Assembly: GCA_905397405.1 (NCBI GenBank)
Contig: CAJPVJ010000096.1
Span: forward strand, 1-38,955
Origin: Oppiella nova
Taxonomy: Eukaryota; Arthropoda; Arachnida; Sarcoptiformes; Oppiidae
Reading direction: 5' to 3'
DNA: 38,955 bases
Shown: positions 24,491 to 38,009 of the stretch, one piece after another
How the letters are laid out: each line of letters opens with the position of its first letter
How positions within the stretch are numbered: position 1 is the stretch's first letter
The notes under the pieces: model-generated
Databases searched by the model: none
What the model saw: only the letters and a program-made list of their open reading frames with translations
What the model was told of the DNA's origin: nothing
Program-made: the position numbers and the translations under genes

Positions 24491-24710
24491 TAGTGTACGG
24501 TCGACAGAGCACTGATCACACTATTATCAGTACCGCTAATGGCCTATCGCTTAAAGAGATTAATAGTCGATACCCGGAGTCCAAAGGGTTTTTTGTTGTT
24601 GTTTGGCTGTCAAAAGGGGTGAACATTACGCTGTCATCTCTGAACTACTGGTACGCTCGAGATGTCCACCTATTGTATGGTAAGGGTTTAGGCAACCAAT
24701 TATAAAAATG
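24491..24710. other. G+C-richer segment of unknown origin
   Basis: About 45% G+C over some 210 bp, against roughly 22% on both sides. An open frame of 70 codons runs on the plus strand from 24493 to 24705, but it begins at GTG, not ATG. A good donor-like GTAAGG occurs at 24680. No pyrimidine-rich acceptor precedes the segment, and the translation resembles no family I know. It could be a fragment of a mobile element or an isolated first exon; I cannot decide. Confidence 0.45.
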
Positions 24711-24724
24711 GTGCCAATTCTTAG

Positions 24725-24745
24725 CTCTCTCTCTCTCTCTCTCTC
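24725..24745. repeat. (CT)10 microsatellite
   Basis: A 21-bp CT tract just after the G+C-richer segment. Confidence 0.95.
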
Positions 24746-25586
24746 AAAATTATCGCACGGATGCAACAAAAATGAATAGAGAAGTCAAATGATGTTTTTA
24801 ATAGGAATGTGTTTTTCTCAACCAATGAATTAATGCTAACATTATAACTACAAATAAAGTCAATACAAGTGATCCGTCCATTAATTTATTCCGAGTATAG
24901 GATTTAAATGCAATTAATATAATAAATCCCTGAGTTTTATCTTAAAAGTAGATAATTATTTTTGTTGAATAAACTGTGTAATGTGTTTTGATATGCAATG
25001 CTTTTATTATAAAAGACGTGATACATTATACCTTTTAATATAAATTACATAATTTTATGATGAGTTTAGTGACACAAAAGTAATACTATTAACGTTAAAT
25101 ATAAAAACGTTAAGTATAAAAACCAATATTTAACAAAAATGTTATTAAGTTTCATGATTTTTTGATAGATATTATATAATGGATTCTATAGAAAATGCTT
25201 TTTAATGTATAAAAAAATTTCGAGGAATTTTCCAAATGAATACAAAATTATAATACACTATAAATCTCATACAAATCTATGTTTACGAAAAAAATCAATT
25301 AGTAAAACAATTTTGTTAGCATTTAATTAATACATATTTTATTGTTTAAACAAAATACTAGCACAATATTTAGTCATCGATAATGAGAGTTAATGATTAC
25401 AGAAGTTATTAATGATATTGTTAAATGAAAAATGATTATTAAGTGTGTAATATAGTCAACCAAATTCTTTACTCTTATTTTTTTCTCATCTATGGTTTCG
25501 TGAGTTTTTTCTACCAATTAAAGTACTGGAAGTATAGACTATATATATAGAGCACAACCATTAATCAAGACAATAGAGAACGGGAT

Positions 25587-25633
25587 GAGAGAGAGAGAGA
25601 GAGAGAGCGAGAGCGGGAGAGAGAGAGAGAGAG
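25587..25633. repeat. Interrupted (GA)n microsatellite
   Basis: A 47-bp GA tract with GAGCGAGAGCGGG interruptions. Confidence 0.95.
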
Positions 25634-25818
25634 CAAAAATTACTTGTCTGTGATTTATATTATGCATAATTCATACAAAAAGATGAACACAATTTTGATA
25701 TAAGATAAGACATAATGAAAGGAAAAGTACCAAAAAAGTGTTGATAACATCTATTGAAAGTGTGACCACAAAAATACAAGTGAATAAAAATCGATATTAA
25801 ATTAAATTAACCATAAAG

Positions 25819-25838
25819 TCTCTCTCTCTCTCTCTCTC
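25819..25838. repeat. (TC)10 microsatellite
   Basis: A 20-bp TC tract only 185 bp from the GA tract at 25587-25633 and in the opposite phase, so the two could pair as inverted arms. Confidence 0.95.
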
Positions 25839-28800
25839 ATCCTATGGTCTCGAATGTCAATCTCATTATAACTACCGTTCCTTTCCATTCAATATTTCTC
25901 TATTATTATAAGTTTTTTTGTTATATTAATATATTCTGTGTCTCTAATAATAAAGCATTTTTTCCATTCATGTCTTCAACCATTTATTAATTGCGTGAAA
26001 CAAATCAAATAACAGACATTCACGTAAAAATCATGCCCCAAAATAATTATAATCACAAAAACAAATACACGAATGAAAAAACTAAAACATTAATTTTAAG
26101 CAAACAATAGAGACAATTGTGTGGGAGATTGAGGGGAACAGGATGTCAGTGCACCGGAAGGAATGGCAAAGTCTTATTGATTACTTAATTTGTATTGTAT
26201 ATAAGATAGCATCGAAAAATACACTGAATATAATAAATACTAAAAACAATGACTATAGTATAGAATCTATACATATTAATGTTGATTATATTGATTTATT
26301 TTATTATAAAATTTTGAATATGAAATAAAACTCATGGAAAATTTATATTGTTTATGTGGGTGTTATTTGAATTTTAAGTAAATAGTATAATATACTAATA
26401 AATTATTTATTAGTTTACTTGATATGGAAATACAATTTCATTGATTGTCATAAATAGTGGACATTGTATTGAGTATTGACTGAACATAATTGGCATTACA
26501 ATCAAACACGAAATCATTCATAAAATGTTATGTCAATACTAGGACTTATTTTTGATCATTAAATATTGACAATAATTTATAGTCTAATATATTGAAGGTC
26601 AAATCAAATACAGTATATTAGAATTGATAAATATTAATTATATGTATATGCAAGCAAAATTTCTTGAAAATTGTATGTAAAAATATTGGCAATATTAACT
26701 TAATTATTACGAAATTATTTAGGTTTTCAATTTAATATTACGATATATCAAATAATTAGTATTTGTAGAATTTGTGCAAACTGAAATTCTGTTTTTATTT
26801 TATTATGTAGGTTTAGATTGATTTTCAATATATGAAATGCTTTCACAATTTTGATAATAAGATACAGTATTTTGTATAAAGAAATGTCAAAAATGATTCA
26901 AAACTTTAGGTTTAATTTAAATAAACTGAACCATAATTTTTCAACACAAAGGGGATAAAAGCAGTTTTATGGAAATGTCTATTATTTTGATATAAAATAT
27001 ATAAAATTATAATCGATTCCCTTTCGAGTGAACAGTTATTATCTAATCTATTAAAACAATTGTTCATTTGATTTATTATCAAATATAATCATATTATACA
27101 CAGTACTGTATTCGCAAATGAAATGCATTTAAATACCGTACATATGAAATATTTGCTCATTAATCTTATTTTTGTTGTTTTTATCAATAATTTGGTCGTA
27201 AAATATATTTTAATCAATAAATCACAAGTTTTCATAATTTTTTATAAAAATATTTTAATAAAATCACAAATATATTATTTAGTACTGGTTTTACAATTTA
27301 TCTAATTTAACAAATAATTAATTTTCAAATTTGTTTATATATTTTACTATTCACATGATAATATCCTAAAATAGTTTTCATTAACAGTGAAACCTTACTC
27401 AAATTATAATTAAATGGTTATCACAAAATATTATTTATAATTTAGCCATTTTTGTCAATTAGTATTTCATTTATTTATAGAGAATATTAGCTAAAGATAG
27501 GCAATTAAAAATTAATTTGTATCCTAATTGCCTATAATTAGAAATAATATATTTGTCAAAATGATAAATATATTTTGCGTTAATTATGGAAATTAATGAT
27601 TTTATTATATGTCTGGTAAACATCATATATTTATACTTTATAATAAAATAATATTGAACATACTATACATGTGAATGGGTATACTGTCAAATTGGTAACA
27701 ACAGAGGGATTACTAAATATTAGAATTTATTGATTTGTTTAAGAATTTAAGATTTTCTAAAAACTTTTCAAAATCATATCAAACCTAATGTAATAAATGT
27801 AATATAGAGTAAACTTTATGAAACTTATTCACGCCATAAGTAACAGAGTATTAAAGTTAAGTGAGAAATGTCAAATGAAAGTGTTTTCTCAATGATATAT
27901 ATATTTTTCAACTTTTGTTTCAACAAAGGCAGCGAGGATTTAGTGGTAATTATTTCTTAGAAAATATACACCCACCTTATTATACCAGTTATATCAAATG
28001 AAACATTTTATGATGAATATATTTAATATTATAATAATGAATTTAGATTTTACTAATAAAGTAATATAAATGAATATTAAATAAAAATTAATGTCCACCT
28101 ACTTATTTTTATTAATAATTGTTTTTATATGCGCTTACATTGTGTACATTTCAATTAGTTAAAGATATTGTTTTCTAAATTAATTAATTCCATATTATAT
28201 AATGAAATACAATAATATCCAATTAATTTCTAAAAGGCTTTAATTTGTGTACCCTATAATTGTTTTCCAATAGGATTCGTAGAGATCTTAATGTTTAATA
28301 TGATTTTATAATTATTGAACGTAACATTGTATTTCTAATAATTTCTGTACTGTATATAATATTTAAACTTGAACTTGTAGAACTTAACTGTCTATTATTT
28401 TTTTATCATATTATAAATTCTTACTAAAATATATAAATTTCACTGAAGATTTTAGCAATTTCATATTCCAAAAGAGTTTCCATTAGAAACAAAATAAATC
28501 AATGTTATTTACAGAATAAACTAATATTCGTGTCAATAGTCATAAAATCGATGACTTACATTTAATATAATATACCCTTATATAAGTTTAGTTATTTTTG
28601 TTTTACATATTTTTCCAAAATATCTGTCACTTACATCAGTAGATATACTGGAAGTGAATAGCGGGGGCCGGTATGTCATGTAAAAGAGATGTTACACATT
28701 TTTATTCACTTAGGAATTCAAGTGTCTAGTTGTTTCTTACTGTCTATCATGTATTGCATATAATATTATAGTGTTATTGTAATATTAAAACAAAGTCCTT

Positions 28801-30547
28801 ACTTATTATAATACGAGACATACAGTACTCTCACTAATACTCAAAGGATTGACAGAATGGTTGACTAATACATAAGCCGATGGTCTCCAGAAATGGCAGA
28901 CTATTAGAAGTAAAGGAATTGTTTTTATCTCGTTTTTAATATAATACATACAGTACTGTATAAGTAAGTAATGGACAAAAGTGACTTTCACTAAAAATAT
29001 TCTGATATATTCTTGAGTTTATAAGTCACTCCATTGTCCACTATTTTATGTATTGATTCCTTTCACAGAAATGAATGCCAAAGAGATATTCATTACATGC
29101 CAAAGACATATCTTTTTCATGTAATATGTAAAGAATATTCTGTAATAATTGTATTTTTAATAACCATATAAATATTAAGTTTTACGCTTTTCTTATTTTA
29201 ATATAATTATTTTACATAACTGTATAATATACGAATTTTTAACAGTTTTAATCTATTTCTGATAACTATGTTATATAATAATATATTTTAATCATTTATG
29301 TTAAAATCACATTTTTACTCCCATCAGAGTATTAAACCAAAGTTTTCAAATATAATAAATTTATAAAACTTTTATGCACTAAGTTTTAATGACTTATTGA
29401 ATAATAAAATGCTAAAATATAAATTATATTATATAACAAAATGTGTCTGGAAAAATAAGTAACAGAAAACACTGTATTATAATATTCAGAATAATATTAT
29501 TAAAATCCTCGACAATATTATTCAGTTATTATACGACTGCTTAAATCACTTGTTTGTCAAAAATCACATTTGTTTCCCAGAAATACATTAATTCCAACAC
29601 TTTTTTGTTCATTTTGTCTGTAGTTTATTACAATTAATAAAATATTTATTACACTTTATATAATAGCCGTGTCTCACCATTTAGCCAAAGAGATGTAGAT
29701 TTTTATTTTCATTATCAAAACGATAAAATGTTTTACTGTTATTAATTCACGGAATAATATATTTATGCGATACACATGTTTACGGAATTAGCCAGATTAC
29801 ATCATGTTTTCAAGTGCTATAACATAGGGCTCAGTGTTAAATAAAATTAAACATAATTGTGTGAGATAATTCTTAAAATGTTTGATATTTTGTTTAAAAA
29901 TTAAATTGATTAAATTATATCTATGAATAATTGTAGGCCTAAAGTCATTAATAAAATAATTACTGCAGATAATTTCACTGATCACTAATTTTCATATATT
30001 TAATGTAAAAAGTTTGCAGTTTAGGGAAATGTGTGTCAAATAGAGGGTGGCCTTTAGGGGACAATAAATATCTAATTTATTTAACACTTTTGGCTTTGCC
30101 ATTTTATACCATAACATTAATATAGTTTTATTTCAAAATGTGAACAAAAATAAGAGTGAAATTAAATTAATACTCTTTTACTGAACACTAATTTATAACT
30201 TTCTGCAATTTTGAACATAAAATAATTATTATTAAATAAAATTATATATTAACTTAAAGTTTATAAAATAACTTTAATTCTTAAATCTTTGTAAAATTAC
30301 ATGACATATTACCAAAATAACATTTCTAATGTTTTTGTTCATAATAAAAAATACTTTTTATTCTGATTATATTAGCGCCTATAAGAATTTAAAATTTATA
30401 CAATTCTAAACAATTTATTGAAATATTGTTTTAATATAATAGTAAGATCTCAGATTATAGTCCTTTATTGTATACTGTATACAATACAAACAAATTTTTT
30501 CTAACTTATTTTTGTTTTGTCTAACTTTAAATATACAGATAATAACA

Positions 30548-30550
<3 letters not shown>
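25839..30550. other. A+T-rich non-coding stretch
   Basis: I see no gene, RNA gene or mobile-element protein in this 4.7 kb. It includes one perfect hairpin (27497-27545) and a short palindrome around 30467-30485. Open frames are short and low in complexity. Confidence 0.6.
27497..27545. repeat. Perfect inverted repeat, 11-bp arms
   Basis: ATAGGCAATTA (27497-27507) and TAATTGCCTAT (27535-27545) flank a 27-bp A+T-rich loop. Confidence 0.65.

Positions 30551-30612
<62 letters not shown>
30551..30612. repeat. (TC)31 microsatellite
   Basis: At 62 bp this is the longest dinucleotide tract in the window, with one TATC interruption at about 30581. Confidence 0.97.
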
Positions 30613-30616
<4 letters not shown>

Positions 30617-31090
30617 TTGTATGTACAGTAATGTCAGTCCAAAGAGATTGATGTCTTTTTTCTTGGAGAATATTACAGAGAAAAGTGGGTTTTTGTACAT
30701 ATTTTTGTGTATTTTTTATTTTGTGACAACTTTTACAACCAACAAAAAGTACAATACATTCATGAATATGTGCTCAAAGAAAATGACATTTGAAACACAT
30801 TTCGAGTACTAGAATATGCTCTAAATTCAAATCATTTGAATAAAACAAAATTATATAAACAAAGAATTTGAGACGATAATAAAAATGTCTATTTCCTAAA
30901 TTTGTTCAGTGTAATTTGCACACCTAATAGCATTTATCACATAATAAGGTCACAGAAATTGATTGCTCCGGATATAAGAATATTTACGACAGATTTTATC
31001 GTTTTTATTACATTTATTTGTCTTAATACTAGTTATGATGGAAAGCCTAAATATTATACAACAAATACATTTGTGCCATAAATATCTCAA

Positions 31091-33062
31091 ATCTGAAAGC
31101 TAAAATACGTTTATGTCATGTATAATACAGATTACCTAATGTTTTATGGTATTGCACAAAGCACTGAATATAAGTTACACAGCCTATAAATTATATAAAA
31201 ACTTAATTGATAAAAGTAATAATTTTTAGATTGATGTGTAAATGTTATTCAATAAATCGTTAAATGATCAAATAACTATAACTGTGAAAAACTAAACAAA
31301 TTTGCATATATAATAAAAAGGAAACGGGTAGGTTTATTGTACACAAAATAATCTAGAAAGTAATAACTTATATTAAATATATAGTATTTAAGGCTTTCAA
31401 TTATAAGCAATAAATGATTTATTAGCAAATATAGTACACTATACACAATTGATTACTAATCGGAGTTAATCATAAAATATATAAACACGAGATATAATGG
31501 ATGTAATAGTTTTGTTAACATGTATGATTATGTAACGGTACTAATTAAAAATAAATTTATTTATACTAAGCTAGATTAAAATCTTATACAGTAATAATTC
31601 AGTATAGTTTTTAACAAATTACATCATTAATCATCAATAAATTGATATAATTTTTAAACAAAACATGTCTTTCCCGGCAGTGGTGTTACACTAAGAATGT
31701 ATGACATTATCAAATCAGATCACTCGTACCCGAGCTGTGATATCGTGACTAAAATTGTATAAAAATATATATAATTTGCAAAATGAGTCGTTAGCATTAC
31801 TCAAATTGCTTAATATGTTACTTAATATCTACTCAACTAGCTTTGTTTTGATTAATGTTTTCAAACCAATTAATGTGCTGTAAATAATCCTTATTTACCT
31901 GTCAAAGTTAACAACACATACTGAAGAGTATTACATAAAACACATTTAAATTACAAGGATCTTGATTACATTTGTATAGACCTTTATTATCGAATTTACA
32001 AGTAAACAGTACCGTTAACCACATAATAATTAAATATTTCACTAACTATGACATAATTATATAGTGTTTATGAATAGATTAAATTGGTGAATAAGGTTCT
32101 CAAATGATTTAATTGGACATTAAGAAAAACATGTTTACTATTAATGTGTATTTAAGGGTAAAATAATAGTGAAAGGTGTGGGTGTGCTGTGTATACCACT
32201 CGTGATATTGATGGAGATGACGAGTGGATTAACTTTCACTGATTTTGAGATCACTGAGGATTTGAGTTTGTTTTATAAACCTACCACCAAATACACTAAC
32301 CTTATTTTATTTGCAAATCCTAAACAAAAACAGTTGATATACGGTATGTATTGCAGACGTCTGTACTCAACAATATTCTCAGTATTAGTGTGTATAATGT
32401 AATAAGTAATGTATTAAATTGAATTCTTACTACGGTCAATATAATGTAATTGTGAAGAATTTATGATAATTTATAACTTAATTTAGAGATCATTGTGTGA
32501 TCATTAACAGGTGTGTCTGTCTATATCACATGTTTACACATGATTTTCCCGTGTTGAACAAATACCGTCTGTCAATACAAAAATCCTTGATTAAGAACAC
32601 TGTGGTTTTAAATTAATCTTTAACGAAAAATCCAAATTAAATATTAATATAGAGTGACATCTTTTAGTTAATACATACTCTTGCAGTTCGTCTCTCTCTC
32701 TCTCTCTCTCTCTCTCCCTCTCTCCCTTTCTTTCGTCTCATATTTACCTCTTATTTTAATCGACAGACTATTTTAAATGATTTCTGTTGTGTTTATAAAT
32801 ATGATTCATGAATGTCATAAAAATTATGTTTGTATTCTAAGAATTTAGACAAAATATATTTCTCTATTAAAAATATTATAGAAATCTTATGGGTATGGTT
32901 AAATAATATATTAAATATGAACTAAATTAATATATTATTACAATAATTAAAACACCGCTTGAATTGTAATTATAATTTCCGGGAATTCTTGTGATTTGAA
33001 GAAAATAATTAAAACATTTGTCGCATAACATCATAAAAATCAAATTTATCACAATTGGTCTC
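31091..33062 (+). repeat. About 2-kb duplicated segment, copy 1
   Basis: This segment recurs at 37001-38955. Direct matches are 31221-31777, 31906-31967, 32095-32505 and 32634-33062. Blocks 31091-31219, 31778-31905, 31968-32094 and 32507-32633 match only as an unreversed complement. No gene is recognisable in it; the open frame at 32169-32402 has a hydrophobic start but no known motif and is disrupted by indels in copy 2. Confidence 0.95.
32691..32727. repeat. (TC)n microsatellite, copy in the first duplicated segment
   Basis: A TC tract followed by CCCTCTCTCCC. The same tract, with identical length and interruptions, occurs at 38584-38620. Confidence 0.95.
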
Positions 33063-33786
33063 TACGTGTCACACAAATGTACAAAAATAAAGTTTAATTT
33101 CAGACCAAAATTGATTAATATAACTGAAATACAACATACACTAAGACTTATAATATCCACTTAAGCACTGTCACACAAATTTCATTCAATTTTAATTTAT
33201 TTTAATTCAAAAATTGTTAATAAACACGAAATGCATAATAGCATTATGATAAATACTCATCAGAAAATATTCATTAAAAATAGACATATAAATTATATGA
33301 TATAATACAAAATTGTACAAAAATAATGTTAAATGTGAATAGAAATAAAGGAAATGTATTATACGTTCAGAATAATTAATTGCATGAATTTATATGCAAA
33401 GGAATTATCATTAAAATACAGACAATAATACTCAATACATCTCAATAGTAATATAATCAAGTAATTCGTACTAATAATAATAACACATAAGTAACACAAT
33501 TAAATAACAATAATTAATGAATAAAACGATATATCATGAATTGTTTTTTTATAACAAAAGTTTTGTCAAAACCCTAATTTATAACAATAATAATCATTTT
33601 TATGCTGTTTTTGTAATCTCATTATCGTCAGTTCTTTTCCAATACTTTTCACTCCCTGATAACCTTTTTGTAGCAATGCTAACTTTTCTGTGTGTTTAAA
33701 GTAATAGTAAATACAATATGTGTATCTTTTGGGATATATTTTAAAAGTGGTTTAATATTCAAGACATTGTATGCAAAATATAATTT

Positions 33787-33821
33787 GGGCTCATTTTGTG
33801 CATTACATACAAATTGAGCCC
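33787..33821. repeat. Inverted repeat, 13-bp arms
   Basis: GGGCTCATTTTGT (33787-33799) pairs with ACAAATTGAGCCC (33809-33821) with one mismatch around a 9-bp loop. The G+C-rich tips make it stand out in A+T-rich DNA. Confidence 0.7.
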
Positions 33822-33980
33822 TAAATTTGTTATTTATCTTAAAATAAATGACTCGCTAAATGGATTTAATCGTAATCATAATTTGCATTCAGCGATAAAA
33901 TCAATTACTTTTCGTGTTTATTGCGAATTTTATATGTTTTTTTAAAATTATAATAATTTATATTCATTAAAAAATTTTCA

Positions 33981-34004
33981 AGCACCGGGTGGTCTACCGG
34001 TGCT
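33981..34004. repeat. G+C-rich perfect hairpin
   Basis: AGCACCGG (33981-33988) and CCGGTGCT (33997-34004) flank an 8-bp loop. One arm carries the ACCGGTGC octamer that recurs elsewhere in the window. Confidence 0.75.
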
Positions 34005-34866
34005 AATTGATATGATAGAGACAAATATGGATACAATCATTGAGTTTATTGTAACGATTCTGTACTCAATATTCGTGCCATTCTTTTGGCACACTTTCTC
34101 TCTATCAATGAATTGTGTATTCAATGAGATATTCAGTTATAATTTGTATCTAAAAATCTATTTATCTATTCATTCAATACAACGACTCTATGAACACAAA
34201 AAGCTCTTATTGTATAATAACTCGTATAATGTTTTGGCGATAACTCTTTGAACTTTTCAAATGGATATATTTGCTTAAACGGCTTAAGTAGTAGATATCA
34301 TAGCAATATTGTAATCGTTATATAAATTTGTCGTTACAATAGTGGAGTACCTATTTCTTGTTTACTCTCTATGGACTGTAATATAAGATAAATATTTAGC
34401 CAAAAAAAACTTCATCGGAAAAGTGGATTGTTTTTTAGGGAACCGAGAAAAAGTGAAATCAATATTTGTTTGATTGCTAGGCATTAGTGTTTAATGAGAA
34501 AAAACTTTAATCGTTTGGTGGGAAGAGGAGATGGAAAAAGAGGGAAAGTTAGCACTCCTTGTGTACAATCATTACTTTGGTTTTTTTTATCACACCTTAT
34601 GTTTCGCGTGTCTGTCCCTTAAATAACAGTATTTTTCTTTCCTGATATACATTGAGTACATTCTCTGCAATTTAATGTCTGTTTTGGGTTCACTCGATAT
34701 CTTTATCACTAAAACACTTGTTATAGACTCCACTCTACTCTCCATTTATCAGTCAAATGCAAAAATATATTTAGGAAAAGCTATTTATTATACTTTTGTA
34801 GCAATGGTTTAAGAAATTGAAAGTTTTTGCCTCCATTTTCACTGATAAGTAATAACTGTTACAAAG

Positions 34867-34868
<2 letters not shown>

Positions 34869-34905
<37 letters not shown>
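34869..34905. repeat. (CT)18 microsatellite
   Basis: A 37-bp uninterrupted CT tract in the spacer between the duplicated segments. Confidence 0.97.
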
Positions 34906-34907
<2 letters not shown>

Positions 34908-37000
34908 TGAATTACAAGGTTTTTAGTTATTGAGTGTATTTTAAAACTTCTGAATGTCTGACCTAAAGCTATAAGAAAAACCGTTTTAATAGAGTATAAA
35001 CATTTTGTTTTTCCTATAATCCCCTAAAAATGGTCGGATTTTTATAGATATAACACAAATAATAATATGAAAACAAAAATAATAAAAGTCATTAAATTTA
35101 TATCTAGTTTTAATTTTTTATGAGCATCAATTTTTGTGACACTGCTATACTGTGCATTTGATAATAATAATATTTCAAAAATATGTTATTATTTTTATGT
35201 TATATAATTTTATTGTTTAAAAATTGATTTTACAATTAAATATGTTTCCGCATACTCGTATAACCTGACATTTATATGGTATTAATATAATATAATATAA
35301 AATGTATACTATAAAATATTTTTACTTATATTGTAAATGGTTTAACAAATGTTAACTTTTTACAATAATAATTTAACTGCTATTAAATTAATTTAATTGT
35401 TAAAATATAAATTACATTTGCAGTAAACATATATTAATGTTACAAATATATTTATTACCTCATTTTATATACTATTCTGATGAATTAAATATTTAAAATA
35501 TATTCTGTTAGTAAAACATAAAGAATATAATTTAATTGAGTTATTATTTTGTTTGTTTTTTATAGTAGTCGACTGAGAATATCTGTAAGGCTTAATGCAT
35601 TATATTATAATGGAAATGGATTTTTTAGACAAAAATAAGAAAGGACTTAATAATTAATGAGTTAATCATTTAGTTTCACATAACTATTTGCATAGCATTT
35701 ACAATTGATTTATATCTCAACTCTCATAACAACTATATCTTTATCTATAATTTTATTTTGTTTTTATACTAGAATTTAGAGATCATTTTCCAAATGCCCG
35801 GATCAGTTAATTCCAGTATTTTCTCAAAAGTTTAGTTTAATGTAAAAGTTATGCTAAATTTCGTATGAAAATCAGAGTTTTATCTATTTTGAATAATTAC
35901 TTATGAATTCAAAATACATTAGTTGTGTAGAGAGTATTGATTTCTGTGTAAACAATAGATAATCTAAAAGATATTTATTCTGTGTTTGTGAGCAATCTTT
36001 CCGAGAATTCTGTAGACATTAAGTCTGTATTAATGCACATCTTTCGGGAATTTCGAAGAATTCACATTTTTTGTTTTGTTTTGCTTTTTATTGAATTTTA
36101 TGGCCCACAATTTATCTTGAACCAATCAAATTAGATTTATTATATCGATATATAATTTCTAGAGTGAGAATACAGTATGTGATTTAAATTTAGTGTGCGA
36201 TTTAAATTTATAGTGAAAAAGTGTCAAATTAAAATTAGCACTATGACAATTATTCATACTTTAACAATAATTGTTAAATGTGTAGTAAATATAATGATTT
36301 ATAAAATTGAATTATTATATAAAATCTTGAAAACTCTAATAACATATTGAATTGTGATATTTGGATTATTTGAGACAATGTTTTTGATTTTTAATATAAG
36401 AATTGAATGAAAATATTTTTGATAGTTTTATGGGTTTTTTTCACACAAAAAACGACTTATTCTTGGGGACTGAGATTGGATTACAGTTTGGGATCTCGGA
36501 AATAATATTTTTATTTTTTATCTGAAATATATTGCAATTTATTACTATAAATAGATGTTTGTATTTTTTATAATTCACCGGGTAACAGAATTTGAAAAAT
36601 TTTAGTCTTAAATTTTTATTTCAATGTATATCATTTTCAAAATATAGATATCTGTTTATAAGATTTATATGATGTATGTTTAATATAGAAAATTGAAAAT
36701 AGTATAAAGAAATATATTTTTTTTTATAATTTATACATTAGTTTATAAAATATTGATAATAGACTGGAGATATTTCAAGGATGTCTATTATGTAAATTAC
36801 CAGACATTTGCTGTATTTCTATTTAATAATATTTTTAAACTTTATTTTTCTAGAAATATTTGAATGAATAAAAATGTAATATATCTACAATAACAATTAT
36901 ACCATTATCATATTATATTTATATATTTAATCCCACTCTAAGTCTACAAAGTTTGTAGTTTCTTCATAAAGATTTAATACAAATAATCAGCCATTTTTTA

Positions 37001-37129
37001 TAGACTTTCGATTTTATGCAAATACAGTACATATTATGTCTAATGGATTACAAAATACCATAACGTGTTTCGTGACTTATATTCAATGTGTCGGATATTT
37101 AATATATTTTTGAATTAACTATTTTCATT
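37001..37129. other. Unreversed-complement block 1 (129 bp)
   Basis: Each base is the Watson-Crick complement of 31091-31219 read in the same direction. For example TAGACTTTCG here corresponds to ATCTGAAAGC there. All 129 positions agree by my reading. The next base (37130, C) fits neither the direct nor the complement reading, after which direct homology begins. Confidence 0.95.
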
Positions 37130-37692
37130 CAATTTTTAGATTGATGTGTAAATGTTATTCAATAAATCGTTAAATGATAAAATAACTATAACTGTGAAAA
37201 ACTAAACAAATTTGCATATATAATAAAAAGGAAACGGGTAGGTTTATTGTACGCAAAATAATCTAGAAAGTAATAACTTATATTAAATATTTAAGGCTTT
37301 CAATTATAAGCAATAAATGATTTATTAGCAAATATAGTACACTATACACAATTGATAACTAATCGGAGTTAATCATAAAATATATAAACACGAGATATAA
37401 TGGATGTAATAGTTTTGTTAACATGTATGATTATGTATCGGTACTAATTAAAAATAAATTTATTTATACTAAGCTAGATTAAAATCTTATACAACAATAA
37501 TTTTGTATTAATTCACTATAGTTTTTAACAAATTACATCATTAATCATCAATAAATTGATATAATTTTTAAACAAAACATGTCTTTCCCCGGCAGTGGTG
37601 TTACACTAAGAATGTATGACATTATCAAATCAGATCACTCGTACCCGAGCTGTGATATCGTGACTAAAATTGTATAAAAATATATATAATTT

Positions 37693-37820
37693 CGTTTTAC
37701 TCAGCAATCGTAATGAGTTTAACGAATTATACAATGAATTATAGATGAGTTGATCGAAACAAAACTAATTACAAAAGTTTGGTTAATTACACGACATTTA
37801 TTAGGAATAAATGGACAGTT
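37693..37820. other. Unreversed-complement block 2 (128 bp)
   Basis: This is the base-by-base complement of 31778-31905 in the same direction: CGTTTTACTC here, GCAAAATGAG there. Direct homology abuts both ends without a gap. Confidence 0.95.
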
Positions 37821-37882
37821 AGTTAACAACACATACTGAAGAGTATTACATAAAACACATTTAAATTACAAGGATCTTGATT

Positions 37883-38009
37883 TGTAAACATATCTGGAAA
37901 TAATAGCTTAAATGTTCATTTGTCATGGCAATTGGTGTATTATTAATTTATAAAGTGATTGATACTGTATTAATATATCACAAATACTTATCTAATTTAA
38001 CCACTTATT
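37883..38009. other. Unreversed-complement block 3 (127 bp)
   Basis: This is the base-by-base complement of 31968-32094 in the same direction: TGTAAACATA here, ACATTTGTAT there. One extra base (T at 38010) precedes the return to direct homology, making a 128-bp unit. Confidence 0.95.

Larger units (their letters stand above)
33063..37000. other. A+T-rich spacer between the two duplicated segments
   Basis: No gene is recognisable. It contains hairpins at 33787-33821 and 33981-34004 and a CT tract at 34869-34905. The open frame at 34000-34251 is A+T-biased with no known motif, and I do not call it a gene. Confidence 0.6.

Noticed and set aside
24491-24710. tRNA-derived SINE
   Set aside because: On the minus strand there are loose A-box-like and B-box-like strings, but the spacing is too short and the matches weak.
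32169-32402. 77-codon open frame in the duplicated segment with a signal-like N-terminus
   Set aside because: The second copy has frame-changing indels here, and no domain is recognisable. It is likely chance.
8726-34251. Scattered A+T-biased open frames of 60-90 codons (for example 8726, 13576, 19444, 27123, 34000)
   Set aside because: Composition mirrors the background (Ile, Asn, Lys, Phe, Leu), and I see no splice context, domain or conservation.
37693-37820. Short inversions or unrelated insertions between the duplicated copies
   Set aside because: The reverse complement does not match, whereas the unreversed complement matches at every base, so it is neither an inversion nor an insertion.
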